64,000 nt of DNA from Pseudomonas kuykendallii (GCF_900106975.1 NZ_FNNU01000003.1:372001-436000), one strand, 5' to 3'; counted from the first letter of the stretch, positions 16,235-26,556 are shown. Notes: generated by a model from the sequence alone, not told the origin. Program-made: numbers and translations.

Positions 16235-17281
16235 ATGGCCGAAGGCGAACTGTCGGCACGCAAGAACGATCATCTGGACATCGTGCTCGATCCGGCCAGG
16301 GCCAAGTCGCGTGCCGACAACGGCCTGGCCGCCATCGTCTTCGAACACTGCGCGCTCCCCGAACTCCATCTCGACGAGATCGACCTGCGCAGCACGCTGT
16401 TCGACAAAGCATTGAGTGCGCCGTTGCTGATCAGTTCGATGACCGGCGGCGCGGCGCGTGCCGCGCGGATCAATCTGCACCTCGCCGAAGCCGCCCAGGA
16501 GCTCGGCATCGCCCTCGGCGTGGGCTCCCAGCGCATCGCCCTGGAGAGTGACGCCGACCAGGGCCTGACCCGCCAGCTGCGGCGACTGGCACCGGACATC
16601 GCGCTGCTGGCGAACTTCGGCGCGGCGCAGCTGGTGGCCGGTTTCGGCCTGGAGCAGGCGCGCCGCGCGGTGGACATGCTCGACGCCGACGCCCTGATCA
16701 TTCACCTCAACCCGTTGCAGGAAGCCGTGCAGCGCGGCGGCGACCGCGACTGGCGCGGTGTGCTGGCGGCCATCGAACAGCTGGCACGGCGTCTCGAAGT
16801 ACCGCTGGTGGTGAAGGAAGTCGGTGCCGGCATCAGCGCCGATGTGGCGCGGCGGCTGGTGGACGCCGGCGTCGCCGCCATCGACGTGGCCGGCGTCGGC
16901 GGCACCAGCTGGGCCGCGGTGGAAGCCGAGCGTGCGCACACACCGGCGCAGCGCGCCATCGCCAGCGCCTTCACCGACTGGGGCATCCCCACCGCCGAGG
17001 CGATAGTCGCCGTGCGCGCGGCCTGCCCGAACAGCCTGCTGATCGCGTCCGGCGGGATTCGCGACGGCGTCGACGTGGCCAAGGCGCTCCGCCTGGGCGC
17101 CGACTTCGCCGGTCAGGCGGCCGCCGTGCTGCACGGCGCCACGCGCTCCAGCGCCGCGGTGGTCGAGCATTTCCACACCGTGATCGCGCAGCTGCGCGTC
17201 GCCTGCTTCTGCACCGGCTCGCGCGACCTGGCTGCCCTGCGCCAGGCGCCGCTGCTGCCCCGCGGCGCGGCACGGCGATGA
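16235..17281 (+). CDS. fni: Isopentenyl-diphosphate delta-isomerase type 2
   Basis: A 348-residue FMN-dependent type 2 IPP isomerase, supplying dimethylallyl-PP to the carotenoid pathway. [12 protein letters not shown] is the N-terminal signature, with [38 protein letters not shown] and ASGGIRDG forming the flavin/TIM-barrel site. The ATG follows GAGGAAACC. It heads the fni-crtX-crtY-crtI-crtB operon. Confidence 0.92.
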   Translation: MAEGELSARKNDHLDIVLDPARAKSRADNGLAAIVFEHCALPELHLDEIDLRSTLFDKALSAPLLISSMTGGAARAARINLHLAEAAQELGIALGVGSQRIALESDADQGLTRQLRRLAPDIALLANFGAAQLVAGFGLEQARRAVDMLDADALIIHLNPLQEAVQRGGDRDWRGVLAAIEQLARRLEVPLVVKEVGAGISADVARRLVDAGVAAIDVAGVGGTSWAAVEAERAHTPAQRAIASAFTDWGIPTAEAIVAVRAACPNSLLIASGGIRDGVDVAKALRLGADFAGQAAAVLHGATRSSAAVVEHFHTVIAQLRVACFCTGSRDLAALRQAPLLPRGAARR

Positions 17282-17297
17282 GGCGCCCGGCGCGAGC

Positions 17298-18581
17298 ATG
17301 AGCCATTTCGCGGTCATCGCCCCGCCCTTCACCAGCCATTTCCGTGCCCTGGAAGCGCTCGCCGGCAGCCTGATCGCGCGCGGCCATCGGGTGACCTTCG
17401 TCCATCAGCAGGATGCCGGCGCGCTGCTGCGCGATCCGCGCGTCGGTTTCGCCAGCGTCGGCGCCGTCTCGCACCCTGTCGGTTCGCTGCGCCATACCGT
17501 GGCGCTGGCCGCGCGGCCGGGCGGCGTCAACGGCCTGCGCCGAGTGATCCTCGACCTGGCCAGGACCACCGACATGCTCTGCCGCGAGGCGCCGGCCGTG
17601 CTCCGCGAGCTGGGCGTCGACGCGCTGCTCGCCGACCAGATGGAAGCCGCTGGCGGGCTGATCGCCGAACACCTGAAGCTGCCTTACGTGTCGATCGCCT
17701 GCGCGTTACCGGTCAACCGCGAGCCGCGCCTGCCGCTGCCGGTGATGCCCTGGGGCTACGCCGATTCGCCGCAGGGCGAGAACCTCAATCGGGGCAGCAG
17801 CCAGGTCTACGACCTGTTGATGCGTCCGCACGCGCGGGTGATCGCCGGGCACGCCGAGCGCTTCGGCCTGGCGCCGCGCCAGGCGCTGCACGAGTGCCTG
17901 TCGCCCTACGCGCAGATCAGCCAGACCACCGCCGCCTTCGACTTCCCACGGCAGCAGGCGCCGGCGCAGTTCCACGCCGTCGGGCCGCTGCGTGGCGCCG
18001 AGGAAGAAGCACCGTTGCAGATACCGCTGGCGACGCGCCGGCCGTTCGTCTTCGCCTCGCTGGGCACCCTGCAGGGAGGACGTTTCGGCCTGTTCCAGCG
18101 GATCGTCCGCGCCTGCGCCGAGCAGGACGTGCAACTGCTGCTGGCGCATTGCGGCGGGCTGAATACCGTGCAGGAGCGCGTGCTGGAAGGCCTGGGCGCG
18201 ACCTGGGTCACCGACTTCGCCCCGCAGCGCGCCGCCCTCGCCCGCGCCGACGCGGTGATCACCCACGCCGGGCTGAACACGGTGATGGACGCCCTCGCCG
18301 CCGGCGTGCCGATGCTCGCCGTGCCGATCGCCTTCGACCAGCCCGGCGTGGCCGCCCGCGTGCTGCACGCCGGCGCCGGCCTGCGGCTGTTCCCGCAACT
18401 GGCCAGCCGGTCCGGCATCGGCCGCACGCTGCGCCAGCTGCTCGACGAGCCACGCTTCGCCGCCAATGCCGCGCGGGTCGGCGCCAGCCTGGCGCAGGCC
18501 GGTGGCGTCGAGCGCGCCGCGGATATCGTCGAGGCGGTGGTGCGCAGCGGCCAACCGGTGGAGCGCGCCGATGCCACCTGA
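17298..18581 (+). CDS. crtX: Zeaxanthin glucosyltransferase CrtX
   Basis: A 427-residue family-1 (MGT-type) glycosyltransferase, expected to glucosylate the hydroxyls of zeaxanthin. VIAPPFTSHFRALEALA is the acceptor-side N-terminal loop. FASLGTLQGGRFGLFQRI and the C-terminal ITHAGLNTVMDALAAGVPML form the UDP-sugar-binding signature. It overlaps crtY by 11 bp. The gene order crtX-Y-I-B matches Pantoea-type zeaxanthin diglucoside clusters. Confidence 0.9.
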   Translation: MSHFAVIAPPFTSHFRALEALAGSLIARGHRVTFVHQQDAGALLRDPRVGFASVGAVSHPVGSLRHTVALAARPGGVNGLRRVILDLARTTDMLCREAPAVLRELGVDALLADQMEAAGGLIAEHLKLPYVSIACALPVNREPRLPLPVMPWGYADSPQGENLNRGSSQVYDLLMRPHARVIAGHAERFGLAPRQALHECLSPYAQISQTTAAFDFPRQQAPAQFHAVGPLRGAEEEAPLQIPLATRRPFVFASLGTLQGGRFGLFQRIVRACAEQDVQLLLAHCGGLNTVQERVLEGLGATWVTDFAPQRAALARADAVITHAGLNTVMDALAAGVPMLAVPIAFDQPGVAARVLHAGAGLRLFPQLASRSGIGRTLRQLLDEPRFAANAARVGASLAQAGGVERAADIVEAVVRSGQPVERADAT

Positions 18582-19743
18582 CTACGACCTGATCCTGGTC
18601 GGCGGCGGCCTGGCCAACGGCCTGATCGCCTGGCGCCTGGCCGACGCCCGCCCGGAGCTGCGCGTACTTCTGCTGGAACAGGGCGAGAGCCTGGGCGGCA
18701 ACCACACCTGGTCGTTCCACGAGGGCGACCTGGACGGCACGCAGCGGCAATGGCTGGCGCCGCTCGTCGCGCATCGCTGGGACGCCTACGAGGTGATCTT
18801 CCCGGCACGCCGGCGGCGCCTGCACAGCGGCTATGCCTCGATCACCTCGCAACGCTTCGACGAATGCCTGCGGGCGCGCCTCGGCGCCTCCCTGCAGCTC
18901 AGCGCCAAGGTAGCTTCGCTGACTCCCAGCGACGTGCAGCTGAGCAGCGGCGAAACCCTGCGCGCCCACGCGGTGATCGACGGCCGCGGCCCGGCGGACA
19001 GCCCGCACCTGGCGCTGGGCTACCAGAAATTCCTCGGTCAGGAAGTCCGCCTGAGCGAGCCGCACGGCCTGGATGCGCCCATCGTGATGGACGCCAGCGT
19101 CGCCCAGCACGACGGCTATCGGTTCGTCTACGTACTGCCGTTCGGTGCAGACCGCCTGCTCATCGAGGACACCCGCTACGCCGATGGCGACGACCTCGAC
19201 GACGCCGCGCTGCGCGGGCAGATCGCCGACTACGCCGCGAGCCGCGGCTGGCGCATCGCCGAGCGACTGCGCGAGGAGCGCGGCGTGCTACCCATCGTCC
19301 TGTGCGGCGATATCGACGCGTTCTGGCTCAGCGCCAGCGGGCAACCGCGCAGCGGCCTCGCCGCCGGATTGTTCCACCCCACCACCGGTTACTCGCTGGC
19401 CTATGCGGTGCGCCTGGCCGACCACATCGCCCGCCTGCAAAACCTCGAGGCGAGCGCGCTGTCCACTTCGATCGAGGCGTTCGCCCGCCAGCAATGGCGG
19501 CGCCAGGGCTTCTTCCGCCTGCTCAACCGCATGCTCTTCCTGGCCGGCGAACCGGCCAATCGGTGGAAGGTCATGCAGCGTTTCTATGGCCTCTCCGAAG
19601 GACTGATCCAGCGCTTCTACGCCGGGCACCCGCGCCTGGCGGACAAGCTGCGCATCCTCAGCGGCAAACCGCCCGTCCCCCTCGGCGAGGCGCTGCACGC
19701 CGCGCGTGCCGACGATCTGCACAGACACAGGAAGCACTCATGA
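18571..19743 (+). CDS. crtY: Lycopene beta-cyclase CrtY
   Basis: A 390-residue flavoprotein converting lycopene to beta-carotene. YDLILVGGGLANGLIAWRL is the N-terminal dinucleotide-binding motif, followed by GNHTWSFH and the conserved LIEDTRY segment. FHPTTGYSLAYAVRLAD near the C-terminus is typical of CrtY-type cyclases. The ATG at 18571 overlaps the crtX end, and the TGA overlaps the crtI ATG (ATGA). Confidence 0.92.
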   Translation: MPPDYDLILVGGGLANGLIAWRLADARPELRVLLLEQGESLGGNHTWSFHEGDLDGTQRQWLAPLVAHRWDAYEVIFPARRRRLHSGYASITSQRFDECLRARLGASLQLSAKVASLTPSDVQLSSGETLRAHAVIDGRGPADSPHLALGYQKFLGQEVRLSEPHGLDAPIVMDASVAQHDGYRFVYVLPFGADRLLIEDTRYADGDDLDDAALRGQIADYAASRGWRIAERLREERGVLPIVLCGDIDAFWLSASGQPRSGLAAGLFHPTTGYSLAYAVRLADHIARLQNLEASALSTSIEAFARQQWRRQGFFRLLNRMLFLAGEPANRWKVMQRFYGLSEGLIQRFYAGHPRLADKLRILSGKPPVPLGEALHAARADDLHRHRKHS

Positions 19744-21230
19744 TTCAGGGAAAACGCGCCGTGGTGATCGGCGCCGGTTTCGGTGGCCTGGCGCTGGCCA
19801 TCCGCCTGCAGGCCGCCGGCATCCACACGACGCTGCTGGAGAAACGCGACAGGCCGGGCGGCCGCGCCTACGTCTACGAAGACCAGGGCTTCGTCTTCGA
19901 CGCCGGCCCTACGGTGATCACCGACCCTTCGGCGCTGGAGGAGCTGTTCAGCATCGCCGGCAAGCGCCTGGCCGATTACGTCGAGCTGCTGCCGGTGGCG
20001 CCCTTCTACCGGCTCTGCTGGGAGGACGGCTTCGCCTTCGACTACGCCAACGACCAGGCCGATCTGGACCGCCAGATCCACGCGCGCAACCCCGCCGATG
20101 TCGAGGGCTACCGGCGCTTCCTGGCGTATTCCAGGGCGGTGTTCGAGGAGGGTTACCTGAAGCTCGGCACAGTGCCGTTCCTGTCCTTTCGCAGCATGAT
20201 CCAGGCCGGCCCGCAGCTCGCGCGGCTGCAGGCGTGGAAGAGCGTGTACAGCATGGTCGCGCGCTTCATCGAGGACGAGCAGTTGCGCCAGGCGTTCTCC
20301 TTCCACTCGCTGCTGGTGGGCGGCAACCCGTTCGCCACCTCGTCGATCTATGCGCTGATCCACGCGCTGGAGCGCGAGTGGGGCGTGTGGTTTCCGCGCG
20401 GCGGCACCGGCGCCCTGGTGGACGGCATGGTGCGGTTGTTCCAGGATCTGGGCGGGACGCTGGAACTGAACGCGCCGGTGCAACGCCTGGAGACCTCCGG
20501 CGAGCGCATCACCGCGGCAATCTGCGCCGACGGCCGCCGCTTCGAGGCCGACGCCGTGGCCTCCAACGCCGACGTGGTACACACCTACAAGGCGCTGCTC
20601 GGGCACCATCCACGCGGTATCGACGAAGGCCGGCGCCTGCAGAAGAAGCGCTTCAGCATGTCGCTGTTCGTCATCTACTTCGGCCTGCGGCGCCAGCATC
20701 CGGGGCTGCAGCACCACACCGTGTGCTTCGGCCCGCGCTACCGCGAGCTGATCGCGGAAATCTTCGCGGGCGCCGAGCTGGCCGAGGATTTCTCCCTGTA
20801 CCTGCACGCGCCCTGCGTCACCGACCCTTCGCTGGCGCCCGAAGGCTGCGCCGCCCACTACGTGCTGGCGCCGGTGCCACACCTGGGCAACGCCGACATC
20901 GACTGGACGGTGCAGGGGCCGCTGTACCGCGAGCGGATCTTCGAATACCTCGAGCGCCATTACATCCCCGGCCTGCGCGAGGACCTGGTTACCAGTCGCA
21001 TCTTCACCCCGCTGGATTTCCGCGACGAACTCAACGCGCACCTTGGCTCGGCGTTCTCGCTGGAGCCGATCCTCACCCAGAGCGCCTGGTTCCGCCCGCA
21101 CAACCGCGACGACCGTATCGACAACCTCTACATCGTCGGCGCCGGCACCCACCCCGGCGCCGGCGTGCCGGGCGTGGTCGGCTCGGCCAAGGCCACTGCC
21201 GGACTGATGATCGGGGACGCCGGCCGATGA
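19740..21230 (+). CDS. crtI: Phytoene desaturase CrtI
   Basis: A 496-residue FAD-dependent desaturase that introduces four double bases-equivalents (desaturations) into phytoene to give lycopene. VVIGAGFGGLALAIRLQAAG is the N-terminal FAD fold, PGGRAYVYEDQGFVFDAGPT follows, and YIVGAGTHPGAGVPGVVGSA is the C-terminal bacterial phytoene dehydrogenase signature. It is coupled to crtY and crtB through ATGA overlaps, implying near-stoichiometric translation. Confidence 0.94.
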   Translation: MIQGKRAVVIGAGFGGLALAIRLQAAGIHTTLLEKRDRPGGRAYVYEDQGFVFDAGPTVITDPSALEELFSIAGKRLADYVELLPVAPFYRLCWEDGFAFDYANDQADLDRQIHARNPADVEGYRRFLAYSRAVFEEGYLKLGTVPFLSFRSMIQAGPQLARLQAWKSVYSMVARFIEDEQLRQAFSFHSLLVGGNPFATSSIYALIHALEREWGVWFPRGGTGALVDGMVRLFQDLGGTLELNAPVQRLETSGERITAAICADGRRFEADAVASNADVVHTYKALLGHHPRGIDEGRRLQKKRFSMSLFVIYFGLRRQHPGLQHHTVCFGPRYRELIAEIFAGAELAEDFSLYLHAPCVTDPSLAPEGCAAHYVLAPVPHLGNADIDWTVQGPLYRERIFEYLERHYIPGLREDLVTSRIFTPLDFRDELNAHLGSAFSLEPILTQSAWFRPHNRDDRIDNLYIVGAGTHPGAGVPGVVGSAKATAGLMIGDAGR

Positions 21231-22153
21231 CCGACGCGCTGCTCGACCACGCCGAGCGCAGCATCGCCGTCGGCTCGAAGAGCTTCGCCGCCGCCAGCCG
21301 GCTGTTCGACGCCGATACCCGGCGCAGCGCGGTGATGCTCTACGCCTGGTGCCGGCATTGCGACGACGTGATCGACGGCCAGCAACTGGGTTTCGGCCAG
21401 CAGCCCAGCGACACACCCGCCAGCCGGGCGCGCCTCGAACAGCTGCTCGCCGCCACCCAGGCGCTGTACGCCGGCGCCGCGCCGAGCGAGCCGGCGTTCG
21501 CCGCGCTGGGCCAGGTGGTCGCCCAGCACGGCATTCCGCAGCGCTATCCGCTGGAGCACCTGGCGGGCTTTCGCATGGACGTGGAGCAGCGCCGCTATCA
21601 GCGGTTCGAGGACACCCTGGAGTACTGCTACCACGTCGCGGGAGTGGTCGGCGTGATGATGGCGATGCTGATGGGCGTGCGCGATGAGCAGGTACTGGAC
21701 CACGCCTGCGACCTGGGCATGGCCTTCCAGCTGACCAACATCGCCCGCGACATCGTCGAGGATGCCGGTGCCGGGCGCGTGTATCTGCCGGAGCAGTGGC
21801 TGGCGGAACTCGGCGTGGCGCCGGACCAGCTCGCCGCCCCACGGTACCGCGCGGCCATCGCCCAGCTCGCCCAGCGTCTGGTGATGGCCGCGGAACCCTA
21901 CTACGCCTCGGCGGCCCAGGGCCTCGCCGCCCTGCCGCTGCGCTCGGCCTGGGCGATCGCCACCGCACGCGGCGTGTACCGGCAGATCGGCGTGAAGGTG
22001 CAGGCGCGCGGCGCCCATGCATGGGACCGACGCGTATCCACCAGCCGCCTGGACAAGCTGCGCCTGGTCGGCCTCGGCGGCCTGCAGGCGCTGGGCTCGC
22101 GGGCGATCACCCCGCAACCGCGCCCCTCCGACCTGTGGACCCGCCCCCGCTGA
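21227..22153 (+). CDS. crtB: Phytoene synthase CrtB
   Basis: A 308-residue trans-isoprenyl synthase joining two GGPP into 15-cis-phytoene. The two Asp-rich motifs appear as WCRHCDDVIDG and QLTNIARDIVEDAGAGRVYLP, with YCYHVAGVVGVMM between them. Its length is normal. It is the last gene of the rightward operon; crtZ converges from the other side after a 295-bp gap of REP-like palindromes. Confidence 0.94.
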   Translation: MTDALLDHAERSIAVGSKSFAAASRLFDADTRRSAVMLYAWCRHCDDVIDGQQLGFGQQPSDTPASRARLEQLLAATQALYAGAAPSEPAFAALGQVVAQHGIPQRYPLEHLAGFRMDVEQRRYQRFEDTLEYCYHVAGVVGVMMAMLMGVRDEQVLDHACDLGMAFQLTNIARDIVEDAGAGRVYLPEQWLAELGVAPDQLAAPRYRAAIAQLAQRLVMAAEPYYASAAQGLAALPLRSAWAIATARGVYRQIGVKVQARGAHAWDRRVSTSRLDKLRLVGLGGLQALGSRAITPQPRPSDLWTRPR

Positions 22154-22167
22154 CAGCCGATCCAACC

Positions 22168-22389
22168 GTAGGGTGGGCTTCAGCCCACCGCGACCAGAAC
22201 CCGCATCTCATGTGCCTCGCGAAAACCCGCCCGGTGGGTTACGGCGCGCGAGGCTACGTGCGGGTTTGCGGAAGTGGGGACGCGCCTAACTCACCTGCGA
22301 ACTGATCGGTGCGCACGGCGCACCCTACGAAACCGCGCCCGCCCGATGAACCGGCATCGTCGGCGGCCGTAGGGTGCGCCATGCGCACC
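22168..22389. repeat. Cluster of three REP-like palindromes between crtB and crtZ
   Basis: GTAGGGTGGGCTTCAGCCCACC at 22168-22189, GGTGCGCACGGCGCACCCTAC at 22308-22328 and GTAGGGTGCGCCATGCGCACC at 22369-22389. The rest of the gap (22154-22448) shows no gene. These hairpins sit where the two convergent transcripts end. Confidence 0.65.
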
Positions 22390-22448
22390 AGATCGCGTGC
22401 TACCGGTGCGTCCGCTTCGCGTTCTGCGCCCACGCCACGTCGCTCGGC

Positions 22449-22952
22449 CTAATCGCCGGAGCGCTCGTCCGCGCGGTCCAGGCGGCCACCGTGCAGGCGT
22501 TGCAGCTCGGCCTTGAGGGTCTTTACCGAAGGTGCGTAGAGGAAGCCGAACGACACGCAGCCCTCGCGCCCTTCCACTGCGTGGTGCATGCGATGCGCCT
22601 GGTAGAGGCGCTTGAGATAGCCGCGGCGCGGCACGTAGCGTAACGGCCAGCGCCGGTGCACCAGGCCGTCGTGGGCGAGAAAGTAGAGAAACCCGTAGAG
22701 GGTCATCCCGGCGCCGATCCACTGCAACGGCCAGCGGCCGGCGGTGCCGAGGGCGATCAGCACGATCGCCAGGGACGCGAAGACCAGCGCATAGAGGTCG
22801 TTCTTCTCGAACCAGCCCTGCCGGGGCTCGTGGTGCGAGCGGTGCCAGCCCCAGCCCCAGCCGTGCATCACGTACTTGTGCGACACCCAGGAGACTCCCT
22901 CCATCAGCACGACGGTGATCAGGACGATGAGGCTGTTGAGCAGGAAGGACAT
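22449..22952 (-). CDS. crtZ: Beta-carotene hydroxylase CrtZ
   Basis: A 167-residue integral-membrane di-iron hydroxylase of the fatty-acid-hydroxylase superfamily, converting beta-carotene to zeaxanthin. All four His motifs are present: HKYVMH, HRSHHE, HDGLVHRR and HRMHHA. It has about four membrane segments. It stands apart from the operon on the opposite strand, as crtZ does in Pantoea. Confidence 0.93.
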   Translation of the reverse strand: MSFLLNSLIVLITVVLMEGVSWVSHKYVMHGWGWGWHRSHHEPRQGWFEKNDLYALVFASLAIVLIALGTAGRWPLQWIGAGMTLYGFLYFLAHDGLVHRRWPLRYVPRRGYLKRLYQAHRMHHAVEGREGCVSFGFLYAPSVKTLKAELQRLHGGRLDRADERSGD

Positions 22953-23046
22953 GCGCAGGGATTCGCGAAAGGGGCCTGACGCCAGTCTACGTCAAGCCGC
23001 CGTTCGCGGAACGCGCGGCGGGCGCCGCGCATCGGCTGGGCCGCGA

Positions 23047-23613
23047 TCAGGTCTTCGGCAGGGTGACGCCGGTCTGGCCCTGGTACTTGCCGCCACGGTC
23101 GCGGTAGGAGACTTCGCACGCCTCGTCGGACTGCAGGAAGAGCATCTGCGCAACGCCCTCGTTGGCGTAGATCTTGGCCGGCAGGGTGGTGGTGTTGGAG
23201 AACTCCAGGGTCACGTGGCCTTCCCACTCGGGTTCCAGCGGAGTGACGTTGACGATGATCCCGCAGCGCGCGTAGGTGCTCTTGCCCAGGCAGATGGTCA
23301 GCACATCGCGCGGGATGCGGAAGTACTCGACGGTGCGCGCCAGGGCGAAGGAGTTCGGCGGGATGATGCAGACGTCGCTCTTGATGTCGACGAAGCTCTT
23401 CTCGTCGAAGTTCTTCGGGTCGACGACCGCCGAATGGATGTTGGTGAACACCTTGAATTCGTCGGCGCAGCGCACGTCGTAGCCGTAGCTGGAGACGCCG
23501 TAGGAGATCAGCCGCTCGGCGCCCTCGGTGCGCACCTGGCGCTCGACGAAAGGCTCGATCATGCCGTGCTCCTGGGCCATGCGGCGAATCCACTTGTCCG
23601 ATTTGATGCTCAT
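23047..23613 (-). CDS. dcd: dCTP deaminase
   Basis: A 188-residue trimeric enzyme converting dCTP to dUTP for thymidylate synthesis. Recognisable blocks are [37 protein letters not shown], the active-site [10 protein letters not shown] with [16 protein letters not shown], and GVAQMLF. The ATG at 23613 is preferred over the longer frame to 23649, which adds non-conserved residues. It lies near apbC and metG, as in other pseudomonads. Confidence 0.95.
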   Translation of the reverse strand: MSIKSDKWIRRMAQEHGMIEPFVERQVRTEGAERLISYGVSSYGYDVRCADEFKVFTNIHSAVVDPKNFDEKSFVDIKSDVCIIPPNSFALARTVEYFRIPRDVLTICLGKSTYARCGIIVNVTPLEPEWEGHVTLEFSNTTTLPAKIYANEGVAQMLFLQSDEACEVSYRDRGGKYQGQTGVTLPKT

Positions 23614-23820
23614 GGCGGGGGTCCTGGCTGGCTGGAACGGGGCGCACATCTTACCGGTCAGCGGCCCGCCGATGAAAGTGGCCCGTCCGATGGGCCCGCG
23701 CGGCAGCGGGAGCGACAGGGTGGCGGCACCGATGGTTCTCCTGCCGTCTCGCCGGGTTTCACCCGACCTGGCGGGTGGCGATTCGTTTCAGGCCACCCAA
23801 CCGTGCCTTTGGCATATCGC

Positions 23821-23887
23821 GTGGGCTGAAGCCCACCCTACGGGGTTCTGAGCCGGGGCAGGACCGTAGGATGGGCTTCAGCCCATC
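23821..23887. repeat. REP-like palindrome pair, GTGGGCTTCAGCCCAC type
   Basis: Inverted copy GTGGGCTGAAGCCCACCCTAC at 23821-23841 and variant CGTAGGATGGGCTTCAGCCCAT near 23866-23887, in the gap upstream of dcd (23614-23927). No gene is seen there. Confidence 0.6.
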
Positions 23888-23927
23888 GACCCGGCGGCCC
23901 ACCGGGTCGATCCGTCACCCTGCGACG

Positions 23928-25400
23928 TCAGCGCTTCTTGCCGCCCAGCAGCGAACCCAGCAGCCCGCGCACCAGTTGCCGGCCGAGCTGGTTGGCAGCC
24001 TGGCGCACGGCGCTCTTCAGGGCGCTGCTGGCGATGTCGCCGAGCATGTCACCGGCCTTGCCGCCGAAGCTGGCATTAGCCGGTTTCTCCGCGGCGACCT
24101 CGGGCTTCTGCGCGGCGCGGGCGCTGAGGATTTCGTAGGCGGATTCGCGATCGATCGGCTTGTCGTAGCGCCCCAGCAACGGCGAGCTGCGCAGCAGCGC
24201 GGCGCGCTCGGCGTCGCTCAGCGGGCCGATCCGCGACTGCGGCGGCGCGATGGCGACGCGCTGGACCATCGCCGGCGTGCCCTTCTCCTCGAGCACGCCG
24301 ACCAGCGCCTCGCCGATGCCCAGCTGGGTCAGCGTGTCTAGGGTGTCGAACGCCGGGTTCGGGCGGAAACCGTCGGCCACGGCGCGCAGGGATTTCTGCT
24401 CCTTGGCGGTGAAGGCGCGCAGCCCGTGCTGGATGCGCAGGCCGAGCTGGGCGAGCACGCCGTCGGGCAGGTCGGACGGCGACTGGGTGACGAAGTACAC
24501 CCCGACGCCCTTCGAGCGAATCAGCCGCACCACCTGTTCCAGGCGCTCCTGCAGCGCCTTCGGGGTGTCGGCGAAGAGCAGGTGCGCCTCGTCGAAGAAC
24601 AGCGCGAGGATCGGTTTGTCGGCATCGCCGCGCTCGGGCAACTGCTCGAACAGCTCGGCGAGCAGCCAGAGCAGGAAGGTCGCGTAGACCTTCGGCGACT
24701 CGTGCACCAGGCGGCTGGCGTCCATCAGGTGGATGCGCCCGCGACCGTCGGCACCCGGCTGCAGCAGGTCGCCCAGCTGCAACGCCGGCTCGCCGAACAG
24801 CGAGTCGCCGCCCTGCTGTTCCAGGCTCGCCAGGCGCCGTTGCAGCGCCTGGGCGGAGGCGCCGGCGAACAGCGCACGGTCCTCGCCGAGCAGCTCGGGG
24901 TTCTCGCGCAGGTGATTGAGCAGCGCTTTCAGGTCCTTCAGGTCGAGCAGCAGCAGGCCTTCGCGGTCGGCGACCTTGAACGCCGCGTAGAGCGCGGCCT
25001 GCTGGCTGTCGGTGAGTTCCAGCAGGTTACCGATCAGCAGGGGGCCCATCTCGCTGAGCGTGGTGCGCAGCGGGTGGCCGCTGGCGCCGTGCACGTCCCA
25101 GAGCACCAGCGGATAAGCCTGCGGGCGGTGATTCAGCCAGGGCATGGCGGCGATGCGCTCGGCCACCTTGCCCTGCGGATCGCCAGCGGCGCCGAGGCCG
25201 CAGAGATCGCCTTTCACATCGGTGGCGAACACCGCCACGCCGGCATCGCTGAACAGCTCGGCGAGGTGCTGCAGGGTCACGGTCTTGCCGGTCCCGGTGG
25301 CGCCGGCGACCAGGCCGTGACGGTTGGTCAGGCGCAGCGACTGGGCCAGGGGCTGGCCATCGGTATCGGCGCCGATCACGAACGGGCTGGTCTGGGACAT
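23928..25400 (-). CDS. HerA/FtsK-like ATPase (DUF853, YjgR family)
   Basis: A 490-residue P-loop ATPase. GLVAGATGTGKTVTLQHLAEL is Walker A in the HerA-type context, LALFFDEAHLLF is Walker B, and YFVTQSPSDLPDGVLAQLG is the conserved sensor-like region of the YjgR/DUF853 family. The C-terminal 100 residues are Ala/Lys-rich and probably bind nucleic acid or protein. The cellular role is unknown. Confidence 0.85.
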   Translation of the reverse strand: MSQTSPFVIGADTDGQPLAQSLRLTNRHGLVAGATGTGKTVTLQHLAELFSDAGVAVFATDVKGDLCGLGAAGDPQGKVAERIAAMPWLNHRPQAYPLVLWDVHGASGHPLRTTLSEMGPLLIGNLLELTDSQQAALYAAFKVADREGLLLLDLKDLKALLNHLRENPELLGEDRALFAGASAQALQRRLASLEQQGGDSLFGEPALQLGDLLQPGADGRGRIHLMDASRLVHESPKVYATFLLWLLAELFEQLPERGDADKPILALFFDEAHLLFADTPKALQERLEQVVRLIRSKGVGVYFVTQSPSDLPDGVLAQLGLRIQHGLRAFTAKEQKSLRAVADGFRPNPAFDTLDTLTQLGIGEALVGVLEEKGTPAMVQRVAIAPPQSRIGPLSDAERAALLRSSPLLGRYDKPIDRESAYEILSARAAQKPEVAAEKPANASFGGKAGDMLGDIASSALKSAVRQAANQLGRQLVRGLLGSLLGGKKR

Positions 25401-25470
25401 GGGGCTTCCTCTGCGGGTCGGGAGTAAGCCGCCCGCATCGGGCGGCCCGTTTGAGACTAGCTGGCGCGGA

Positions 25471-26556
25471 TCAATCGTCGCTGATGACGATGTTGGGCAT
25501 CGCCGTCTGCCCGGTCAGCGCGATGCGCGCGCCGACGCAGCGGGCGACGTGCTGGTAGAGCATGGCGATCTGGCTTTCCGGGTCGGCCACGGTGGTCGGC
25601 TTGCCGCCATCGGATTGCAGGCGGATCGCCATGGACAGCGGCATCGAGGCGAGCAGTTCGACGTCGTACTGCGCGGCGAGTTTCTCGCCGCCACCTTCGC
25701 CGAACAGGTGCTCGGCATGCCCGCAGTTGGAGCAGATGTGCACGGCCATGTTCTCCACCACACCGAGCACCGGGATGTTGACCTTGCGGAACATCTCCAC
25801 GCCCTTGCGCGCATCCAGCAGGGCCAGGTCCTGCGGCGTGGTGACGATCACCGCGCCGGCCACCGGCACCTTCTGCGCCAGGGTCAGGTGGATGTCGCCG
25901 GTACCCGGCGGCATGTCGATCACCAGGTAGTCGAGGTTGTCCCAGGCGCTCTGGGTGATCAGCTGGATCAGCGCGCCGGACACCATCGGCCCGCGCCACA
26001 CCACCGGCGTGTCGTCGTCGGTGAGGAAGGCCATCGACATCACCTGCACGCCGTGCGCCTCGATGGGCACGAAGAACTTCTGCTCGCGGATCTTCGGCCG
26101 CGTGCCTTCGGCGATGCCGAACATAATGCCCTGGCTGGGGCCGTAGATATCCGCGTCGAGAATGCCCACCCGCGCACCTTCGCGGGCCAGCGCCAGCGCC
26201 AGGTTGGCGGCGGTGGTCGACTTGCCGACGCCGCCCTTGCCGGAGGCCACGGCGATGATGTTCTTCACGTTGGCCAGCGCCGGAACCTGCTCCTGCGCCT
26301 TGTGCGATTCGATCACGCAATCCACCTGGACCTGCGCGCTGTCCACGCCCTCGAGGTTCTCCAGGGCCATCTGCAGGGTCTGCGCCCAGCCGCTCCTGAA
26401 CAGGCCGGCGGCGTAGCCCAGTTGCAGGCGCACGCGGACCTTGCCGCCCTGGATGTCGACCTCGCGCAGGCAGCCGGCGCTGACCGGGTCCTGGTCGAGA
26501 TGGGGATCGGTGAACTGGCGCAGCGTGGATTCCACCTGGGCGCGGGTAACGGTCAT
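25471..26556 (-). CDS. apbC: Iron-sulfur cluster carrier protein ApbC (Mrp family)
   Basis: A 361-residue Mrp/NBP35-type ATPase that carries and transfers Fe-S clusters. The N-terminal DUF59/MIP18 domain spans about residues 1-85. VASGKGGVGKSTTAANLALA is the deviant Walker A, VIDMPPGTGDIHL is the Walker B-like segment, and the pair CSNCGHAEHLFGEGG is the cluster-binding CxxC. It is divergent from metG. Confidence 0.93.
   Translation of the reverse strand: MTVTRAQVESTLRQFTDPHLDQDPVSAGCLREVDIQGGKVRVRLQLGYAAGLFRSGWAQTLQMALENLEGVDSAQVQVDCVIESHKAQEQVPALANVKNIIAVASGKGGVGKSTTAANLALALAREGARVGILDADIYGPSQGIMFGIAEGTRPKIREQKFFVPIEAHGVQVMSMAFLTDDDTPVVWRGPMVSGALIQLITQSAWDNLDYLVIDMPPGTGDIHLTLAQKVPVAGAVIVTTPQDLALLDARKGVEMFRKVNIPVLGVVENMAVHICSNCGHAEHLFGEGGGEKLAAQYDVELLASMPLSMAIRLQSDGGKPTTVADPESQIAMLYQHVARCVGARIALTGQTAMPNIVISDD

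Noticed and set aside
19617-22022. 801-residue leftward frame across crtI and crtB
   Set aside because: Low-complexity Arg/Ala/Pro composition, no motifs, and opposite to well-supported carotenoid genes.
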